64,000 nt of DNA from Bacillota bacterium (GTDB lineage: Bacteria; Bacillota; Clostridia; Lachnospirales; Lachnospiraceae), in assembly GCA_023457255.1 (NCBI GenBank), contig JAEWMB010000007.1, positions 62,001-126,000 of the forward strand, given 5' to 3'. Shown piece by piece: positions 8,838 to 19,518 of the stretch (position 1 is its first letter; each line of letters opens with the position of its first letter). A program made the translations under genes and the position numbers. Under the pieces are notes generated by a model. The model was given only the letters and a program-made list of their open reading frames with translations, was not told the origin of the DNA and ran no database searches.

Positions 8838-9368
8838 ATAGAATGTCCTCCAGTCTTTATAAAAAGCGGAATATGATGTTACCGCCATAATGCAGGAAAC
8901 ATTATTTCCTGATATAATACTTATGCTATAATAAGAAATCGGTGTCTCTGGTACGAGGCCTATTTTACTGTTGCATGAAGAATTTTTACAGAAATTACAG
9001 AACAGTGCAATCACTGTATTTATTTGCTATTATAACCGATTTGAATAAAATTACAATCATTCGCTGGAAAATAGCAAATATAGGTATAAACCGATAAAGA
9101 GAAATGGAATCAGAATAGGAATAGCAGATAGGGAATTTATGAGGTTTATTATATAATATGACAATAAGGTGCAGAATATTACCCTTTTGGATGAGGATTA
9201 AAATAGTATTAATAAGATACTTTTTAAAATATTTCGTTAAAATATAAAAAAATTCGCTCAGATTTTATAAAAAATAGGTAAGAATGTCTACGAAAATTGC
9301 AGAAAAAAAGAGTATTATGATAATTTGAACAATAATTAATATGATCTTTGAAAAAAACTAGTAAATAT
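8838..9368. other. AT-rich divergent intergenic region murC/glgC
   Basis: About 590 bases separate the divergent murC and glgC starts. Apart from the glgC promoter at its right end I see no gene, RNA motif or long repeat. GCTATAAT-like hexamers occur near 8930 but without convincing -35 partners. Confidence 0.5.
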
Positions 9369-9369
9369 A

Positions 9370-9398
9370 TTCACAACTACGGAATAAAATGTTATAAT
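9370..9398 (+). promoter_or_regulatory. sigma-A promoter of glgCD-spoVG
   Basis: TTCACA (9370-9375), a 17-base spacer and a perfect TATAAT (9393-9398), about 30 bases upstream of the glgC ATG. Confidence 0.7.
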
Positions 9399-9427
9399 GG
9401 AAATATAAAACAGCATGAGGTGATGGC

Positions 9428-10702
9428 ATGATTAAAAAAGAAATGATCGCAATGCTATTAGCTGGTGGACAAGGCTCTCGTTTGGGGGTGCTCACCTCGA
9501 CTATTGCAAAGCCGGCAGTTACATTTGGCGGTAAATATCGCATAATTGACTTTCCACTGAGCAATTGTATCAATTCCGGAGTGGATACGGTTGGTGTATT
9601 AACACAATATCAGCCTTTACGGTTAAACACTCATATTGGGATTGGTATACCATGGGATTTGGATCGTAACATTGGCGGGGTATCTATTTTGCCGCCTTAC
9701 GAGAAAAGTACAAACGCCGAGTGGTATACGGGTACTGCAAATGCGATTTACCAGAATCTAAAGTACATGGAGTATTACAATCCGGAATATGTTCTTATCC
9801 TTGGCGGTGACCATATCTATAAGATGGATTATGAGGTTATGCTGGAATTCCATAAGAATAAGAATGCTGATATCACACTTGCAACCATACCGGTTCCAAT
9901 GGAAGAAGCATCTCGATTTGGTGTGGTAATCACAGACGAAGACAAACGAATTTGTGAATTTGAAGAGAAGCCCCTAAGGCCAAGAAGTAATCTCGCTTCG
10001 ATGGGAATTTACATATTTACATGGGAGATATTAAAAGAGGCTTTGATTAATTTATCGGAACAAAAAGGCTGCGATTTTGGAAAACATATTATTCCTTATT
10101 GTCATGAACGCGGTGACCGGGTATTTGCTTATGAGTATAACGGTTACTGGAAGGATGTGGGTACCTTAACTTCATACTGGGAATCCAATATGGAGCTTAT
10201 CGATCTTGTTCCCGAATTTAATCTGTATGAAGAGTTTTGGAAAATCTATACGAAGAGTGATGTAATACCGCCGCAGTATATTGCAGGACAAGCGGTTGTA
10301 GAGCGTTGTATTATTGGTGAAGGCACTGAAATTTATGGAGAGGTCTATAATTCTGTCATTGGTGCCGGGGTCTTGATTGAAGAAGGGGCTATTGTTCGTG
10401 ATTCTATTATTATGAAATCAACGGTGATAGGAAGAAACACGAAAATGAATAAAGCGATAATAGCAGAAAACTGTGTAATCGGCGCAGACTGTGAGCTTGG
10501 GATTGGAGATGAGGTACCAAACGTTTTATATCCAAACATCTATTATGATGGTTTGGTAACGATTGGAGAAGATAGCGTTGTACCTGAGGGTGTAACGATT
10601 GGTAAAAATACAGCAATCTCCGGTAAAACTGAAAAAGAAGACTACATGGAAGGTTCTCTTTTTGGTGGGCAATGCTTAATTAAGGCAGGTGACATAGTAT
10701 GA
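9428..10702 (+). CDS. glgC: glucose-1-phosphate adenylyltransferase catalytic subunit
   Basis: 424 residues, GAGGTGA ribosome binding site. It makes ADP-glucose from glucose-1-phosphate and ATP for glycogen synthesis. N-terminal nucleotidyltransferase motif AGGQGSRLG with the following KPAV, sugar-binding GTANAIYQN and [10 protein letters not shown] (about 125), and a C-terminal left-handed beta-helix with hexapeptide repeats ([14 protein letters not shown] and onward). Length matches bacterial GlgC. The stop overlaps the GlgD start by 4 bases (ATGA), indicating translational coupling and a GlgC-GlgD heteromer as in Bacillus and clostridia. Confidence 0.95.
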   Translation: MIKKEMIAMLLAGGQGSRLGVLTSTIAKPAVTFGGKYRIIDFPLSNCINSGVDTVGVLTQYQPLRLNTHIGIGIPWDLDRNIGGVSILPPYEKSTNAEWYTGTANAIYQNLKYMEYYNPEYVLILGGDHIYKMDYEVMLEFHKNKNADITLATIPVPMEEASRFGVVITDEDKRICEFEEKPLRPRSNLASMGIYIFTWEILKEALINLSEQKGCDFGKHIIPYCHERGDRVFAYEYNGYWKDVGTLTSYWESNMELIDLVPEFNLYEEFWKIYTKSDVIPPQYIAGQAVVERCIIGEGTEIYGEVYNSVIGAGVLIEEGAIVRDSIIMKSTVIGRNTKMNKAIIAENCVIGADCELGIGDEVPNVLYPNIYYDGLVTIGEDSVVPEGVTIGKNTAISGKTEKEDYMEGSLFGGQCLIKAGDIV

Positions 10703-11820
10703 GAGCAATAGGAATTGTATTAGCTGGCGGAAACAATAAGAGAATGAGAGAGCTATCAAACAAAAGGGCGATAGCAGCGATGCCGATTGCCGGAAGTTAC
10801 CGCAGCATCGATTTTACCTTAAGTAATATGTCGAATTCGCATGTTCAAAAGGTTGCGGTTTTAACACAGTATAATTCAAGATCCTTGAATGAACATTTAA
10901 GTTCCTCCAAGTGGTGGGATTTTGGCAGAAAGCAAGGAGGGCTGTTTTTATTTACTCCTACGATAACAGTAGATAACGGGTTTTGGTACCGTGGTACAGC
11001 AGATGCTATTTATCAAAACTTAAGCTTCTTAAAAAATAGTCATGAGCCATATGTTGTAATTGCTTCCGGAGATGGAATCTATAAATTGGATTACAATAAG
11101 GTATTGGAGTATCATATTGCTAAGAAAGCAGATATTACTGTAGTAACAAAGAGGCTGCCAAGTGAAGCTCAAAGCAATCGATTTGGGTGCATTACCACAG
11201 AGGAGGATAACCGTATTGTAGAATTTGAGGAGAAACCTTTGCTTCCAGTTTCCTCTCTTGTATCTATTGGTGTGTATGTTATTCGCAGAAGGCAGCTAAT
11301 AGAATTAATTGAAAAATCGGCACTGGAAGAACGTCATGACTTTGTTTCAGATATCTTGATCCGGTATAAGAATCTGAAGAGGATTTATTCCTATGAGATT
11401 GACGGTTATTGGAGCAATATTGCTTGTGCCGACTCTTATTACAAGACCAATATGGATTTCTTAAATAAAGACATAAGGGACTACTTTTTTAAACAGTATC
11501 CGGATGTGTATTCTAAGATTGATGATTTGCCTCCAGCGAAGTATAATGCTTCGTCGGTGGTTAGGAATAGCTTAGTTTCCAGCGGATGTATTATTAATGG
11601 CGTGGTGGAAAATTCCGTGCTATTTAAAAAGGTTTATGTCGGAAACAACTGCACCATCAAGAACTCTATAGTTCTTAATGATGTACATATTGGTGACAAT
11701 ACTTACATTGAGAATTGTATTGTTGAGAGTCGTGACACGATACGAGCGAACACGACTCATGTCGGAGAAGAAGGAAATGTCAAGATTGTCATTGAAAAGA
11801 ATGACCGTTATGTATTATAG
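10699..11820 (+). CDS. glgD: GlgD, regulatory homologue of glucose-1-phosphate adenylyltransferase
   Basis: 373 residues, ATG overlapping the glgC stop. Same fold as GlgC, but the N-terminal loop is altered ([20 protein letters not shown] instead of the canonical GxGxRLxPLT/K). The catalytic Asp context also differs ([11 protein letters not shown]). The C-terminus has shorter hexapeptide repeats. In Firmicutes GlgD has little activity alone and modulates GlgC; that role is inferred here from family knowledge. It is followed after 52 bases by spoVG without an intervening terminator. Confidence 0.92.
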   Translation: MRAIGIVLAGGNNKRMRELSNKRAIAAMPIAGSYRSIDFTLSNMSNSHVQKVAVLTQYNSRSLNEHLSSSKWWDFGRKQGGLFLFTPTITVDNGFWYRGTADAIYQNLSFLKNSHEPYVVIASGDGIYKLDYNKVLEYHIAKKADITVVTKRLPSEAQSNRFGCITTEEDNRIVEFEEKPLLPVSSLVSIGVYVIRRRQLIELIEKSALEERHDFVSDILIRYKNLKRIYSYEIDGYWSNIACADSYYKTNMDFLNKDIRDYFFKQYPDVYSKIDDLPPAKYNASSVVRNSLVSSGCIINGVVENSVLFKKVYVGNNCTIKNSIVLNDVHIGDNTYIENCIVESRDTIRANTTHVGEEGNVKIVIEKNDRYVL

Positions 11821-11872
11821 AAAGCATTTCTGGTCAACTGACAAAAGAATGAGTGCTAAAGGGGGATGCTGT

Positions 11873-12154
11873 ATGCAGATCACGGATGTAAGAGTACGTA
11901 GGGTTAGTAAGGAAGGTAAGATGAAGGCAGTAGTTTCAATTACCTTGGATAATGAGTTTGTAGTTCATGATATTAAGGTAATTGAAGGAGAGAAGGGGCT
12001 CTTCATTGCAATGCCAAGTCGTAAAGCTGGAGATGGGGAGTATCGGGATATCGCGCATCCGATCAACTCTACCACAAGAGATAAGATTCAGAGCATTATT
12101 CTAGAAAAATACGAACTCGCTGCCTTGGAAGGTAATGCAGAAGAGGTAGAATAG
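11873..12154 (+). CDS. spoVG: SpoVG, RNA/DNA-binding septation and sporulation regulator
   Basis: 93 residues from the ATG at 11873, preceded by GGGGGA; the frame is open further upstream inside glgD but without support. The sequence follows SpoVG throughout: [10 protein letters not shown] at the start, an [19 protein letters not shown] core, a [10 protein letters not shown] motif and the conserved AHPINS segment. SpoVG is a small nucleic-acid-binding protein affecting septation, sporulation and gene expression. In B. subtilis it lies directly before gcaD-prs; here it follows glgCD. A strong terminator ends the unit at 12211-12250. Confidence 0.95.
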   Translation: MQITDVRVRRVSKEGKMKAVVSITLDNEFVVHDIKVIEGEKGLFIAMPSRKAGDGEYRDIAHPINSTTRDKIQSIILEKYELAALEGNAEEVE

Positions 12155-12210
12155 ATTAACTTAGCAAAAGAGCTAAAACAAAACTGTTTAAAAAGTAATC
12201 TATGTCCCAA

Positions 12211-12250
12211 AACTACAGCTGCCAAAGAAAATGGCAGCTGTAGTTTTTTT
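12211..12250 (+). terminator. strong terminator after spoVG
   Basis: Perfect 14-bp stem AACTACAGCTGCCA / TGGCAGCTGTAGTT with a 7-base loop and a run of seven T. Confidence 0.93.
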
Positions 12251-12678
12251 CCCTGTTAGCACAAATGGATAAACTCCAGACATAGGAAAAAATAAAATAA
12301 TTTTGGGAATTAAAACTTATTGAAACTTTTTGGAGAATGGAGTACTCTATATATAAGAAGCAGCAAACATACAAAAGATTAATACCACGCATAAATTAGC
12401 GTGACGGATTCCCCTAGTAATTATGTAAGTAGTAACGAAATAGATACGAAAGTGAATAAAGCAATGTAGGAAGTAGATCCCTATGACATAGACTTAACTA
12501 GCCATGATTTATATTACGGTATGGTGGATTTACCGATGTTCTGATAAGACAAAGACACATCCTTTTGACGCTTACAAAACTTAAGGAGAGATCCTTAGGT
12601 AATGATGTTACAGTAATTGACATAAGAGTGGAGGAAGCAATAGATAACTGTTAACCATTGATTAGGAAGGAAAGTATT
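12251..12678. other. intergenic region before the polysaccharide deacetylase
   Basis: About 430 bases after the spoVG terminator. No open frame of interest, no tRNA-like or riboswitch core that I can recognise. Its length suggests a long leader or promoter region for the deacetylase gene. Confidence 0.4.
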
Positions 12679-13728
12679 GTGAGACGTCGTAGAAGAAGAA
12701 ACAGAAAATTATTGTATGCATTACAAATATCTTGGATTGTACTTGCTGTAACAGCAACGATTGTAATGATAACACAAAGCCGTAAGTGGTTTGGAACTGG
12801 AGATAATACAGATAGTACTGTAGTAAATGCGGAAGGCACCGTTGATAATGAAAAGAAAGGAGATTCTAATGATTTTGATGAAGATTCCTCCGGCGGGATA
12901 CATACCGGTACACCGACAATAGAGCCTACGATTACGCCGACAATTATACCAGGAGCAAACGGTGAAGGTGGATTGACTGGTACTCCAAGTGTTACCCCTG
13001 GTGCGGGAGAAGGTGAGAAGTCTGATAATCAAGGGGAATCTTCGTCTCCTATAGTGACAACAATTCCTGGTGAAAACGGTGGTTCTAGCGCATCTTCTGG
13101 TAACTCGGACCGCGTGATTGATCCGGAAAAACCAATGGTTGCATTAACGTTTGATGATGGTCCATATCCACCGGTAACCAAGAAAATACTAGAAACTTTG
13201 GAAAAATACGATTCGAGAGCTACTTTCTTTGTGATGGGAAATCGTATTGATACCTATAGCGAAACTGCAAAGTTGGTGTTTGATGCAGGAAGCCAAATTG
13301 GAAATCATTCTTACAGCCATAAGGACTTAACAAAGCTTGATAAAAAAGGAATTGAACACGAAGTCGATTATTCCAATGAGTGTATTAATAAGATCGTAGA
13401 CGTTGGAGATACTTTCCTTCGTCCTCCATATGGTGCAAAAAATGACAAGGTATCTGAGTATGTCAAGGTGCCTATGATTGGGTGGTGCGTAGATACATTA
13501 GACTGGAAATCCAGGGATAAGAATGCAGTTTTTGAAGAGGTTAAGAAAAGTGTAAGTGATGGTGCCATTATTCTAATGCATGATTTGTATCCTTCGACTG
13601 CAGATGCTGTTGAACTAATAGTACCATGGCTGATCGATCAGGGATATCAGGTGGTTACTGTTAAGGAAATGTTCGATGCCAAAGGAATTGAGTTAGAAGC
13701 AGGTAAAATATATCATAGCGCAAAATAA
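12679..13728 (+). CDS. membrane-anchored polysaccharide deacetylase (NodB domain, CE4)
   Basis: 349 residues from the GTG at 12679, chosen for AGGAAGG 8 bases upstream; a TTG seven codons earlier has no site. An Arg-rich N-terminus (RRRRRRNRK) and one membrane segment (about 12-34) give an N-in anchor. A low-complexity Thr/Pro/Gly/Ser linker (about 70-150) spans the wall. The CE4 domain then carries all five motifs: TFDDGP, HSYSH (metal histidines), RPPYG, DTLDW and ILMHD. It probably removes acetyl groups from peptidoglycan or another surface glycan. All catalytic residues are present, so activity is likely; the substrate cannot be told. Confidence 0.9.
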   Translation: MRRRRRRNRKLLYALQISWIVLAVTATIVMITQSRKWFGTGDNTDSTVVNAEGTVDNEKKGDSNDFDEDSSGGIHTGTPTIEPTITPTIIPGANGEGGLTGTPSVTPGAGEGEKSDNQGESSSPIVTTIPGENGGSSASSGNSDRVIDPEKPMVALTFDDGPYPPVTKKILETLEKYDSRATFFVMGNRIDTYSETAKLVFDAGSQIGNHSYSHKDLTKLDKKGIEHEVDYSNECINKIVDVGDTFLRPPYGAKNDKVSEYVKVPMIGWCVDTLDWKSRDKNAVFEEVKKSVSDGAIILMHDLYPSTADAVELIVPWLIDQGYQVVTVKEMFDAKGIELEAGKIYHSAK

Positions 13729-13765
13729 TTTTTTTAGTTCCAGTAGCAGCAATGAATAAAGCAGG

Positions 13766-13830
13766 GATAAGTCATAGATTTTGCAGAACATATTAGTCTT
13801 GCAAAATCAACGGGCTTATCTTTGTTTTTA
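13766..13830 (+). terminator. terminator-like hairpin after the deacetylase
   Basis: Outer GATAAG/CTTATC and inner GATTTTGCA/TGCAAAATC arms form an interrupted stem ending at 13820, followed by TTTGTTTTTA. The rest of the gap up to pth (14092) is AT-rich without recognisable features apart from the leader motif at 14071. Confidence 0.5.
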
Positions 13831-14092
13831 ATAAGAAGGACAAAAAGATTTTGTTGTAATAAGATTTCGAGTAAATTATAATAATAGAAGAGAACAAACA
13901 AAAAATAAGAAAAATATAAGTTAAGAAACCGCAGGTATTCTTCGCCCACAAAGCATTAGGGAAGAGAGTATGTGCGGCATACTGTGTTCCAAATAATTTG
14001 TTGTAAGATAATACACAATACTAGATTATTATAGGAAAGAAAAGTGCATAAGGAGCTCATACATTGATGTGTGTGCAGAAATGAGGATAACC

Positions 14093-14668
14093 ATGTATAT
14101 CATAATAGGGTTAGGAAATCCAACAAGGGAATATGAGGCTACAAGACATAATATTGGTTTTGATGCCGTAACTCGATTAGCGGATGATTATAATATATCC
14201 CTTGATACGAAGAAGCATAAAGCAATCTGTGGAAAGGGAATGATTGGCGGAGAAAAAGTAATCTTAGCAAAGCCGCAGACATATATGAATTTAAGTGGAG
14301 AAAGTGTCAGAGAATTAATTGATTTTTATAAGGTTACCAACGAAGAGATCATTGTTGTTTATGATGACATTAGTTTGGATGTGGGGCAGCTTCGGATACG
14401 AACCAAAGGAAGTGCCGGGGGGCATAATGGAATTAAGAATATTATTGCCCATTTAGGCTCCGATGAGTTTTGCCGTATAAAAATCGGGGTTGGCGACAAA
14501 CCAAAAAACTGGGATTTGGCGGATTATGTATTAGCGCGATTTCCAAAAGAAGAGGAGCCTGTAGTAAGAGAAGCGTTAGCCAAAGCTTCGAAGGCTTGTG
14601 AGACTATTATCAGAGAGGGAACGCAGGCAGCGATGAATCTTTATAATAAAAAAGAGGCAAACGCGTGA
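14093..14668 (+). CDS. pth: peptidyl-tRNA hydrolase
   Basis: 191 residues from the ATG at 14093, preceded by GAGG at 7 bases. It hydrolyses peptidyl-tRNA released from stalled ribosomes. Family signatures are clear: IGLGNPTREYEATRHNIGF at the N-terminus with catalytic His in RHNIGF, KPQTYMNLSG, VVYDDISLDVGQLRIR and GSAGGHNGIKNI. Length is normal. It directly precedes mfd, as in B. subtilis (spoVC-mfd). The recurring leader motif GTGTGCAGAAATGAGG (14071-14086) provides its ribosome binding site. Confidence 0.96.
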   Translation: MYIIIGLGNPTREYEATRHNIGFDAVTRLADDYNISLDTKKHKAICGKGMIGGEKVILAKPQTYMNLSGESVRELIDFYKVTNEEIIVVYDDISLDVGQLRIRTKGSAGGHNGIKNIIAHLGSDEFCRIKIGVGDKPKNWDLADYVLARFPKEEEPVVREALAKASKACETIIREGTQAAMNLYNKKEANA

Positions 14669-14746
14669 AGTAATATAAAAGGTGTGGTTTTGACACCGTA
14701 AAAATTGTGATATGCACGGTAAAGCATTCACAAGAATGGAGGAAAC

Positions 14747-17700
14747 ATGAAAACATTTACTGCCCCCCTGCAGGAATATCGGGAGTTTCAAGTAATCGAA
14801 CAAAGCATTCAAAAAGATCAATACCCGCTGTTAATCACAGGCTGTATCGATTCGCAGAAATGTCACCTGATTCATGCGCTCTCGGGGGGGATTGTATGCA
14901 AGCTTGTGATTACTTATAATGATATAAAAGCCAAAGAAATCTATGAGGATTTAAAGCTTTATGACCGCAATGTGCACCTATACCCTGCTAAGGATATTAT
15001 CTTTTACAGTGCGGACATTCATGGTAATGCCATAGTCAGAGAACGCATGAAAATTCTTAAGGATCTTATCGAGCGTAAACCAATGACAGTAGTGGCAACG
15101 ATTGATGGGGGTATGGATAAATTATTACCGTTGGAGTACCTTTCAGATAAAATTATCTGCATCAAAGAAGATTCTACAATTGATGTAGACCGCTTATGCG
15201 AAAAGTTGATTCATCTAGGGTTCAACCGCCAGGGTCAAGTGGAAAATCCGGGTGAATTTGCTGTCCGTGGTGGAATTATCGATATTTTTCCTTTGACGGA
15301 GGAAGCTCCTTATCGAATCGAACTGTGGGGTGATGAGGTAGACTCTATTCGTACCTTTGATGTTGGCAGCCAGCGTTCCATTGAAAGAGTTAGTACCGCG
15401 GTGATTTATCCGGCTGCTGAGATTATCCTGGAACCAGAAGCATTAAAAAAAGGACTTTACAGGTTAGACACCGAACAAAAAGATTATATTTCCAAGCTGC
15501 GAGGAGAACAAAAGACCGAGGAAGCTGCGAGGATCCAGCAGATTTCTCAGGAGTTTAAGGAAAATCTTGAATGTCTGCAAGGCTCTTTAAACTTAGATAG
15601 CTATATACGATACTTCTATGATAAAACTTGTTCTTTTTTTGACTACTTTGCCAATGATAGTTCTATTATCTTTGCGGATGAACCAAACCGTTTGGCGGAA
15701 AAGGGGGAAGCAGTCTTTACCGAGTTTTCGGAGAGCATGGTAGGGCGTATTGAAAAAGGATATATTTTACCAAGTCAAATGGATGTCATCTATGACTATA
15801 AGGAACTGTTAGCTAACTTAAGCCGAAGAAACAGTGTATTAATTAGTACAATGGATCATAAGGTAATGCAGCTGGCTGCGAAAAAGAAAGTTGATATTAC
15901 CGTAAAAAGTGTCAATCCGTACAATAATAATTTTGAGATTCTAATAAAAGATTTACAAAACTGGAAGAGAAACGGTTATCGTGTCATACTACTTTCCGGT
16001 TCCAGAACGAGAGCAGCGAGACTTGCACAGGATTTAAGAGATAATGAATTACCTGCTATTTATAGCGAGGATGGTGATAGGATACCGGTTAAAGGCGAAA
16101 TTGTGGTGATGCACGGCAGTGTTCACCGTGGATTTGAATATCCTTTAATTAAACTTGTTATTATCTCAGAAAGCGATATCTTTGGCACCGAAAAAAAGAA
16201 AAGAAAGAAAAGGGCAAATTATGAAGGAAAGCAAATACAAAGCTTTACCGATCTCAATATTGGTGACTATGTTGTACACGAAAATCATGGACTTGGAATA
16301 TATCGTGGTATAGAAAAAATAGAGGTTGATAAGGTAAGTAAAGATTATATAAAATTAGAGTATGGAGGCGGAGGGGTGCTCTACATCTTAGCGACCGGTT
16401 TAGACGTTATCCAAAAGTATGCCGGCGCGGATGCGAGAAAGCCAAAGTTAAATAAATTAAACTCTGTTGAGTGGAAAAATACTAAGGCAAAGGTAAAAGG
16501 AGCAGTAAAAGAAATCGCCAAAGAACTAGTAGAGCTCTATGCAGCCAGACAGGCGAAGTCGGGTCACGCTTTTTGTGAAGATACGGTTTGGCAGAAGGAA
16601 TTCGAAGAGATGTTTCCATACGAAGAAACGGAAGATCAATTAAGGGCAATTGATGATACCAAACAGGACATGGAAAGTAATAAAATTATGGACCGCTTGA
16701 TTTGCGGAGACGTCGGATATGGAAAAACAGAAATCGCTATCCGTGCAGCATTTAAAGCGGTGTCAGATGGAAAACAGGTTGTATTTTTAGTACCTACGAC
16801 AATCTTAGCGCAGCAGCATTACAATACGTTTAGCCAGAGAATGATGAATTTTCCAATTAGTGTTGATATGTTATGCCGTTTTAAAACCCCGGCTCAGCAA
16901 AAGAAGACCTTAGAGCGGTTAAAAAAGGGACAGCTTGATATCTTAATTGGAACCCATCGCGTGTTATCCAAGGATGTCCAATATAAAAATCTGGGGCTCC
17001 TGATTATTGATGAGGAGCAGCGTTTTGGCGTTACTCATAAGGAAAAAGTCAAACAGATGAAAGGAGATATTGATGTTCTTACTCTTACTGCCACGCCAAT
17101 TCCAAGAACTCTCCATATGAGTTTAGTTGGAATCAGGGATATGAGCGTTTTAGAGGAACCTCCGGTTGACCGTTTACCGATACAGACCTTTGTACTGGAA
17201 CATAATGATGAAATCATTCGAGAGGCCATTAACCGGGAGCTGGCAAGAGGCGGTCAGGTTTATTATGTACACAATCGTGTGAATGGGCTGGATGAGATTA
17301 CAAACACAATAGCAAAGCTGGTTCCGGATGCGAGTGTGGCACTTGCTCATGGACAGATGCAGGAACATCAATTGGAAAAAATCATGTTTGAGTTTATTAA
17401 TGGTGAAATCGATGTGTTGGTCTCAACTACGATTATTGAGACCGGTCTTGATATCTCCAATGTAAATACAATGATTATAGATAATGCAGATCAGCTAGGG
17501 TTATCCCAGTTATATCAATTGCGCGGCCGGGTTGGACGTTCCAATCGTACTTCCTATGCTTTCCTTATGTATAAAAGAGATAAGTTGTTAAAGGAAGTAG
17601 CCGAGAAGCGTTTGCAGGCAATTAAAGAATTTACAGAACTTGGATCAGGATTTAAGATTGCGATGCGAGATCTTGAAATCCGTGGTGCCGGTAATCTTCT

Positions 17701-18286
17701 TGGAGCACAGCAAAGCGGTCATATGGAAGCGGTCGGTTATGATTTGTATTGCAAGATGCTAAATGATGCCGTGAAAGGATTAAAGGGAGAGACTAATGAG
17801 GAGGATGCCTTTGATACCAGCATTGACATGGATATGGACGCCTTTATTCCATCTACCTATATAAAAAATGAGATGCAAAAACTTGATATGTATAAGCGTG
17901 TAGCCGGAATAGAGAATGAAGAAGAATTTATGGATATGCAAGAAGAGATGCTTGACCGGTTTGGGGATATTCCAGCCTCTGTAAATAATTTATTAAATAT
18001 AGCATTACTTAAGTCCATGGCGCATCGGGTGTATGTTAGCAATCTGGTTCAAAAAGGTACCGAGGTTAAGTTAACGATGTACCCAAAAGCTAAGATAAAA
18101 GTTGAGATGATACCGGAACTTCTTCTAAAGGTTGGTAACAACCTAAAGATGACTCCGGGGGCCGCACCGTTTTTTACCTATCATATGACGAATGTGGTTA
18201 AGAATCCCAAGGTAGGAACGATAGATACGTTAGCGGTTTTTGAGAGTGTAAAAAATCTCCTATTGGAGTTTCAGATACTTGTATAG
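14747..18286 (+). CDS. mfd: transcription-repair coupling factor
   Basis: 1179 residues, GGAGG ribosome binding site. Mfd removes RNA polymerase stalled at DNA lesions and recruits UvrA. Order of domains: UvrB-homology region at the N-terminus (GVRGGIIDIFP-like AVRGGIIDIFP, about 180), RNA polymerase interaction CarD-like domain (IGDYVVHENHGLGIYRG, about 505), RecG-like helicase with Walker A (GDVGYGKTE, about 650), DEEQ box (IIDEEQRFG), TLTATPIPRTL and the translocase motif QLYQLRGRVGRS. The C-terminal D7 domain follows (about 1000 onward). Full length and intact. Standard place after pth. Confidence 0.97.
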   Translation: MKTFTAPLQEYREFQVIEQSIQKDQYPLLITGCIDSQKCHLIHALSGGIVCKLVITYNDIKAKEIYEDLKLYDRNVHLYPAKDIIFYSADIHGNAIVRERMKILKDLIERKPMTVVATIDGGMDKLLPLEYLSDKIICIKEDSTIDVDRLCEKLIHLGFNRQGQVENPGEFAVRGGIIDIFPLTEEAPYRIELWGDEVDSIRTFDVGSQRSIERVSTAVIYPAAEIILEPEALKKGLYRLDTEQKDYISKLRGEQKTEEAARIQQISQEFKENLECLQGSLNLDSYIRYFYDKTCSFFDYFANDSSIIFADEPNRLAEKGEAVFTEFSESMVGRIEKGYILPSQMDVIYDYKELLANLSRRNSVLISTMDHKVMQLAAKKKVDITVKSVNPYNNNFEILIKDLQNWKRNGYRVILLSGSRTRAARLAQDLRDNELPAIYSEDGDRIPVKGEIVVMHGSVHRGFEYPLIKLVIISESDIFGTEKKKRKKRANYEGKQIQSFTDLNIGDYVVHENHGLGIYRGIEKIEVDKVSKDYIKLEYGGGGVLYILATGLDVIQKYAGADARKPKLNKLNSVEWKNTKAKVKGAVKEIAKELVELYAARQAKSGHAFCEDTVWQKEFEEMFPYEETEDQLRAIDDTKQDMESNKIMDRLICGDVGYGKTEIAIRAAFKAVSDGKQVVFLVPTTILAQQHYNTFSQRMMNFPISVDMLCRFKTPAQQKKTLERLKKGQLDILIGTHRVLSKDVQYKNLGLLIIDEEQRFGVTHKEKVKQMKGDIDVLTLTATPIPRTLHMSLVGIRDMSVLEEPPVDRLPIQTFVLEHNDEIIREAINRELARGGQVYYVHNRVNGLDEITNTIAKLVPDASVALAHGQMQEHQLEKIMFEFINGEIDVLVSTTIIETGLDISNVNTMIIDNADQLGLSQLYQLRGRVGRSNRTSYAFLMYKRDKLLKEVAEKRLQAIKEFTELGSGFKIAMRDLEIRGAGNLLGAQQSGHMEAVGYDLYCKMLNDAVKGLKGETNEEDAFDTSIDMDMDAFIPSTYIKNEMQKLDMYKRVAGIENEEEFMDMQEEMLDRFGDIPASVNNLLNIALLKSMAHRVYVSNLVQKGTEVKLTMYPKAKIKVEMIPELLLKVGNNLKMTPGAAPFFTYHMTNVVKNPKVGTIDTLAVFESVKNLLLEFQILV

Positions 18287-18365
18287 GAGAATGAAACAAG
18301 CTTTTAATGTGCTAAGCATGCGTAGGAATAGAGGATAGGGTAAAAATAGAATCAATTTTCACACG

Positions 18366-18393
18366 CAAGTTTGTGCTGTGCACCACAAACTTG
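18366..18393. repeat. perfect 10-bp stem-loop upstream of the PpiC lipoprotein gene
   Basis: CAAGTTTGTG / CACAAACTTG with the 8-base loop CTGTGCAC, 80 bases after the mfd stop and 38 bases before the next ATG. There is no T-run behind it, so it may be a leader structure, a weak mfd terminator or a protein-binding dyad. Confidence 0.5.
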
Positions 18394-18430
18394 TTATGCA
18401 CAAAAAAAGTGCGCAAGAATGGGGATTAAG

Positions 18431-19480
18431 ATGAGAAAAGGAAAGAAAATAGGCACGTTAGTATTGGCATTAACCTTAGCGGCTTCTCTGTGGGCATGCA
18501 GCAAAAATAAAGACAATGATGTGACAAATCAAGATGGAGTAACGGTAGCTCCGGAGATGTCTGCGCAAGAAAAACAGGGAAAAACAGTTCTTACGGTTAA
18601 TAATCTTACCGTTAGCTATGAAGAGGCAGTATTATATCTTCAATCCAGAAAAGAAGAGATAGAAGAGCTGTACGGCAAGGATGTATGGAGTCTTGTTGTT
18701 GATGAGGAAGGCACTACCTATGAGCAATTATTAAAAGATTCCGTGTATGAAGAGTTGGAATACCTAATGCTTGTTTGCTCTAAGGCAGAGGAATTAGGAA
18801 TATCGTTGTCAGAGGATGAGTTATTGGATGTAGATGAATATACCGCAGACTTTATTAGCAATTTTTCTTCCGAAGCATTGGAATACTACAATGTAAACAA
18901 AGGGGTTGTGAATAAGATTTATAAAGACAATATGCTTGCTAATAAAATCTACGAAAGCCTGACACTGAATGTTGATACGGAAGTATCGGATGAATTGGCA
19001 AGACAGGCAGTGTTTCAATATATCCTTGTTGGTAAGTATGGATACGATGCCAATGGCAATCGAATTGAGTACACAGAGGAACAATTAGAAGAAGCCAAAG
19101 ACCGTGCTGATAAGTTAAGAGAAGAGGCACTTGCTGCAAAGAGTTTTTACGATTTTGCAGCGGCAAATTCCGATGATGAAGATGAAGTTGAAATCATTAT
19201 TGGAAAAGGAGATATGAAGGAGGAACTTGAGAAAGTTGCATTTGCTTTAGAAGAAGGGGAAATTAGTGAAGTTATCGATGCAGCAGACGGTTATTTTATT
19301 TTTCATTGTGTTTCTGTATTAGACCGTGATGCTACAGATAGTAAGAAGGAAGACATTATCATTGAACGGCAGGAAGCAGCATTTGATGTTGAGTACGGCA
19401 AATGGAAGGAAGAAAAAGAAGTAAAGTTAAACAAAGAAATCTGGAATTCCATTGATATTACCGGCGAATTAGTGAAGTAA
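18431..19480 (+). CDS. PpiC/SurA-type peptidylprolyl isomerase lipoprotein (PrsA-like)
   Basis: 349 residues from the ATG at 18431 (GGGGATTAAG before it). Lipoprotein signal: MRKGKK, a hydrophobic stretch and the lipobox LWAC, with lipidated Cys at residue 22. An N-terminal SurA_N-like helical region follows. Then comes a parvulin-type domain (about 195-310) starting with FQYILVGKYGYD and ending with a GYFIFHCVSVLD motif. PrsA-like foldases assist folding of exported proteins outside the membrane. The parvulin core is divergent, so isomerase activity is uncertain and a pure chaperone is possible. Single gene, ended by a 12-bp hairpin. Confidence 0.85.
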   Translation: MRKGKKIGTLVLALTLAASLWACSKNKDNDVTNQDGVTVAPEMSAQEKQGKTVLTVNNLTVSYEEAVLYLQSRKEEIEELYGKDVWSLVVDEEGTTYEQLLKDSVYEELEYLMLVCSKAEELGISLSEDELLDVDEYTADFISNFSSEALEYYNVNKGVVNKIYKDNMLANKIYESLTLNVDTEVSDELARQAVFQYILVGKYGYDANGNRIEYTEEQLEEAKDRADKLREEALAAKSFYDFAAANSDDEDEVEIIIGKGDMKEELEKVAFALEEGEISEVIDAADGYFIFHCVSVLDRDATDSKKEDIIIERQEAAFDVEYGKWKEEKEVKLNKEIWNSIDITGELVK

Positions 19481-19482
19481 GG

Positions 19483-19518
19483 GAAGCATGTACCTGTGTA
19501 ATCCTTGGTACATGCTTC
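19483..19518 (+). terminator. hairpin after the PpiC lipoprotein gene
   Basis: Perfect 12-bp stem GAAGCATGTACC / GGTACATGCTTC with a 12-base loop, beginning two bases after the stop. The tail GGATTTGATG is only weakly T-rich. Confidence 0.6.

Noticed and set aside
8900..8940. Promoter for murC around the GATATAATAC and GCTATAATAAG hexamers
   Set aside because: On the minus strand the corresponding hexamers (TATTAT, TATAGC) lack a credible -35; the + strand hexamers face away from murC and are too far from glgC.
12251..12678. Riboswitch (c-di-GMP or c-di-AMP type) in the deacetylase leader
   Set aside because: The conserved core motifs of these classes could not be found; only length and position suggested it.
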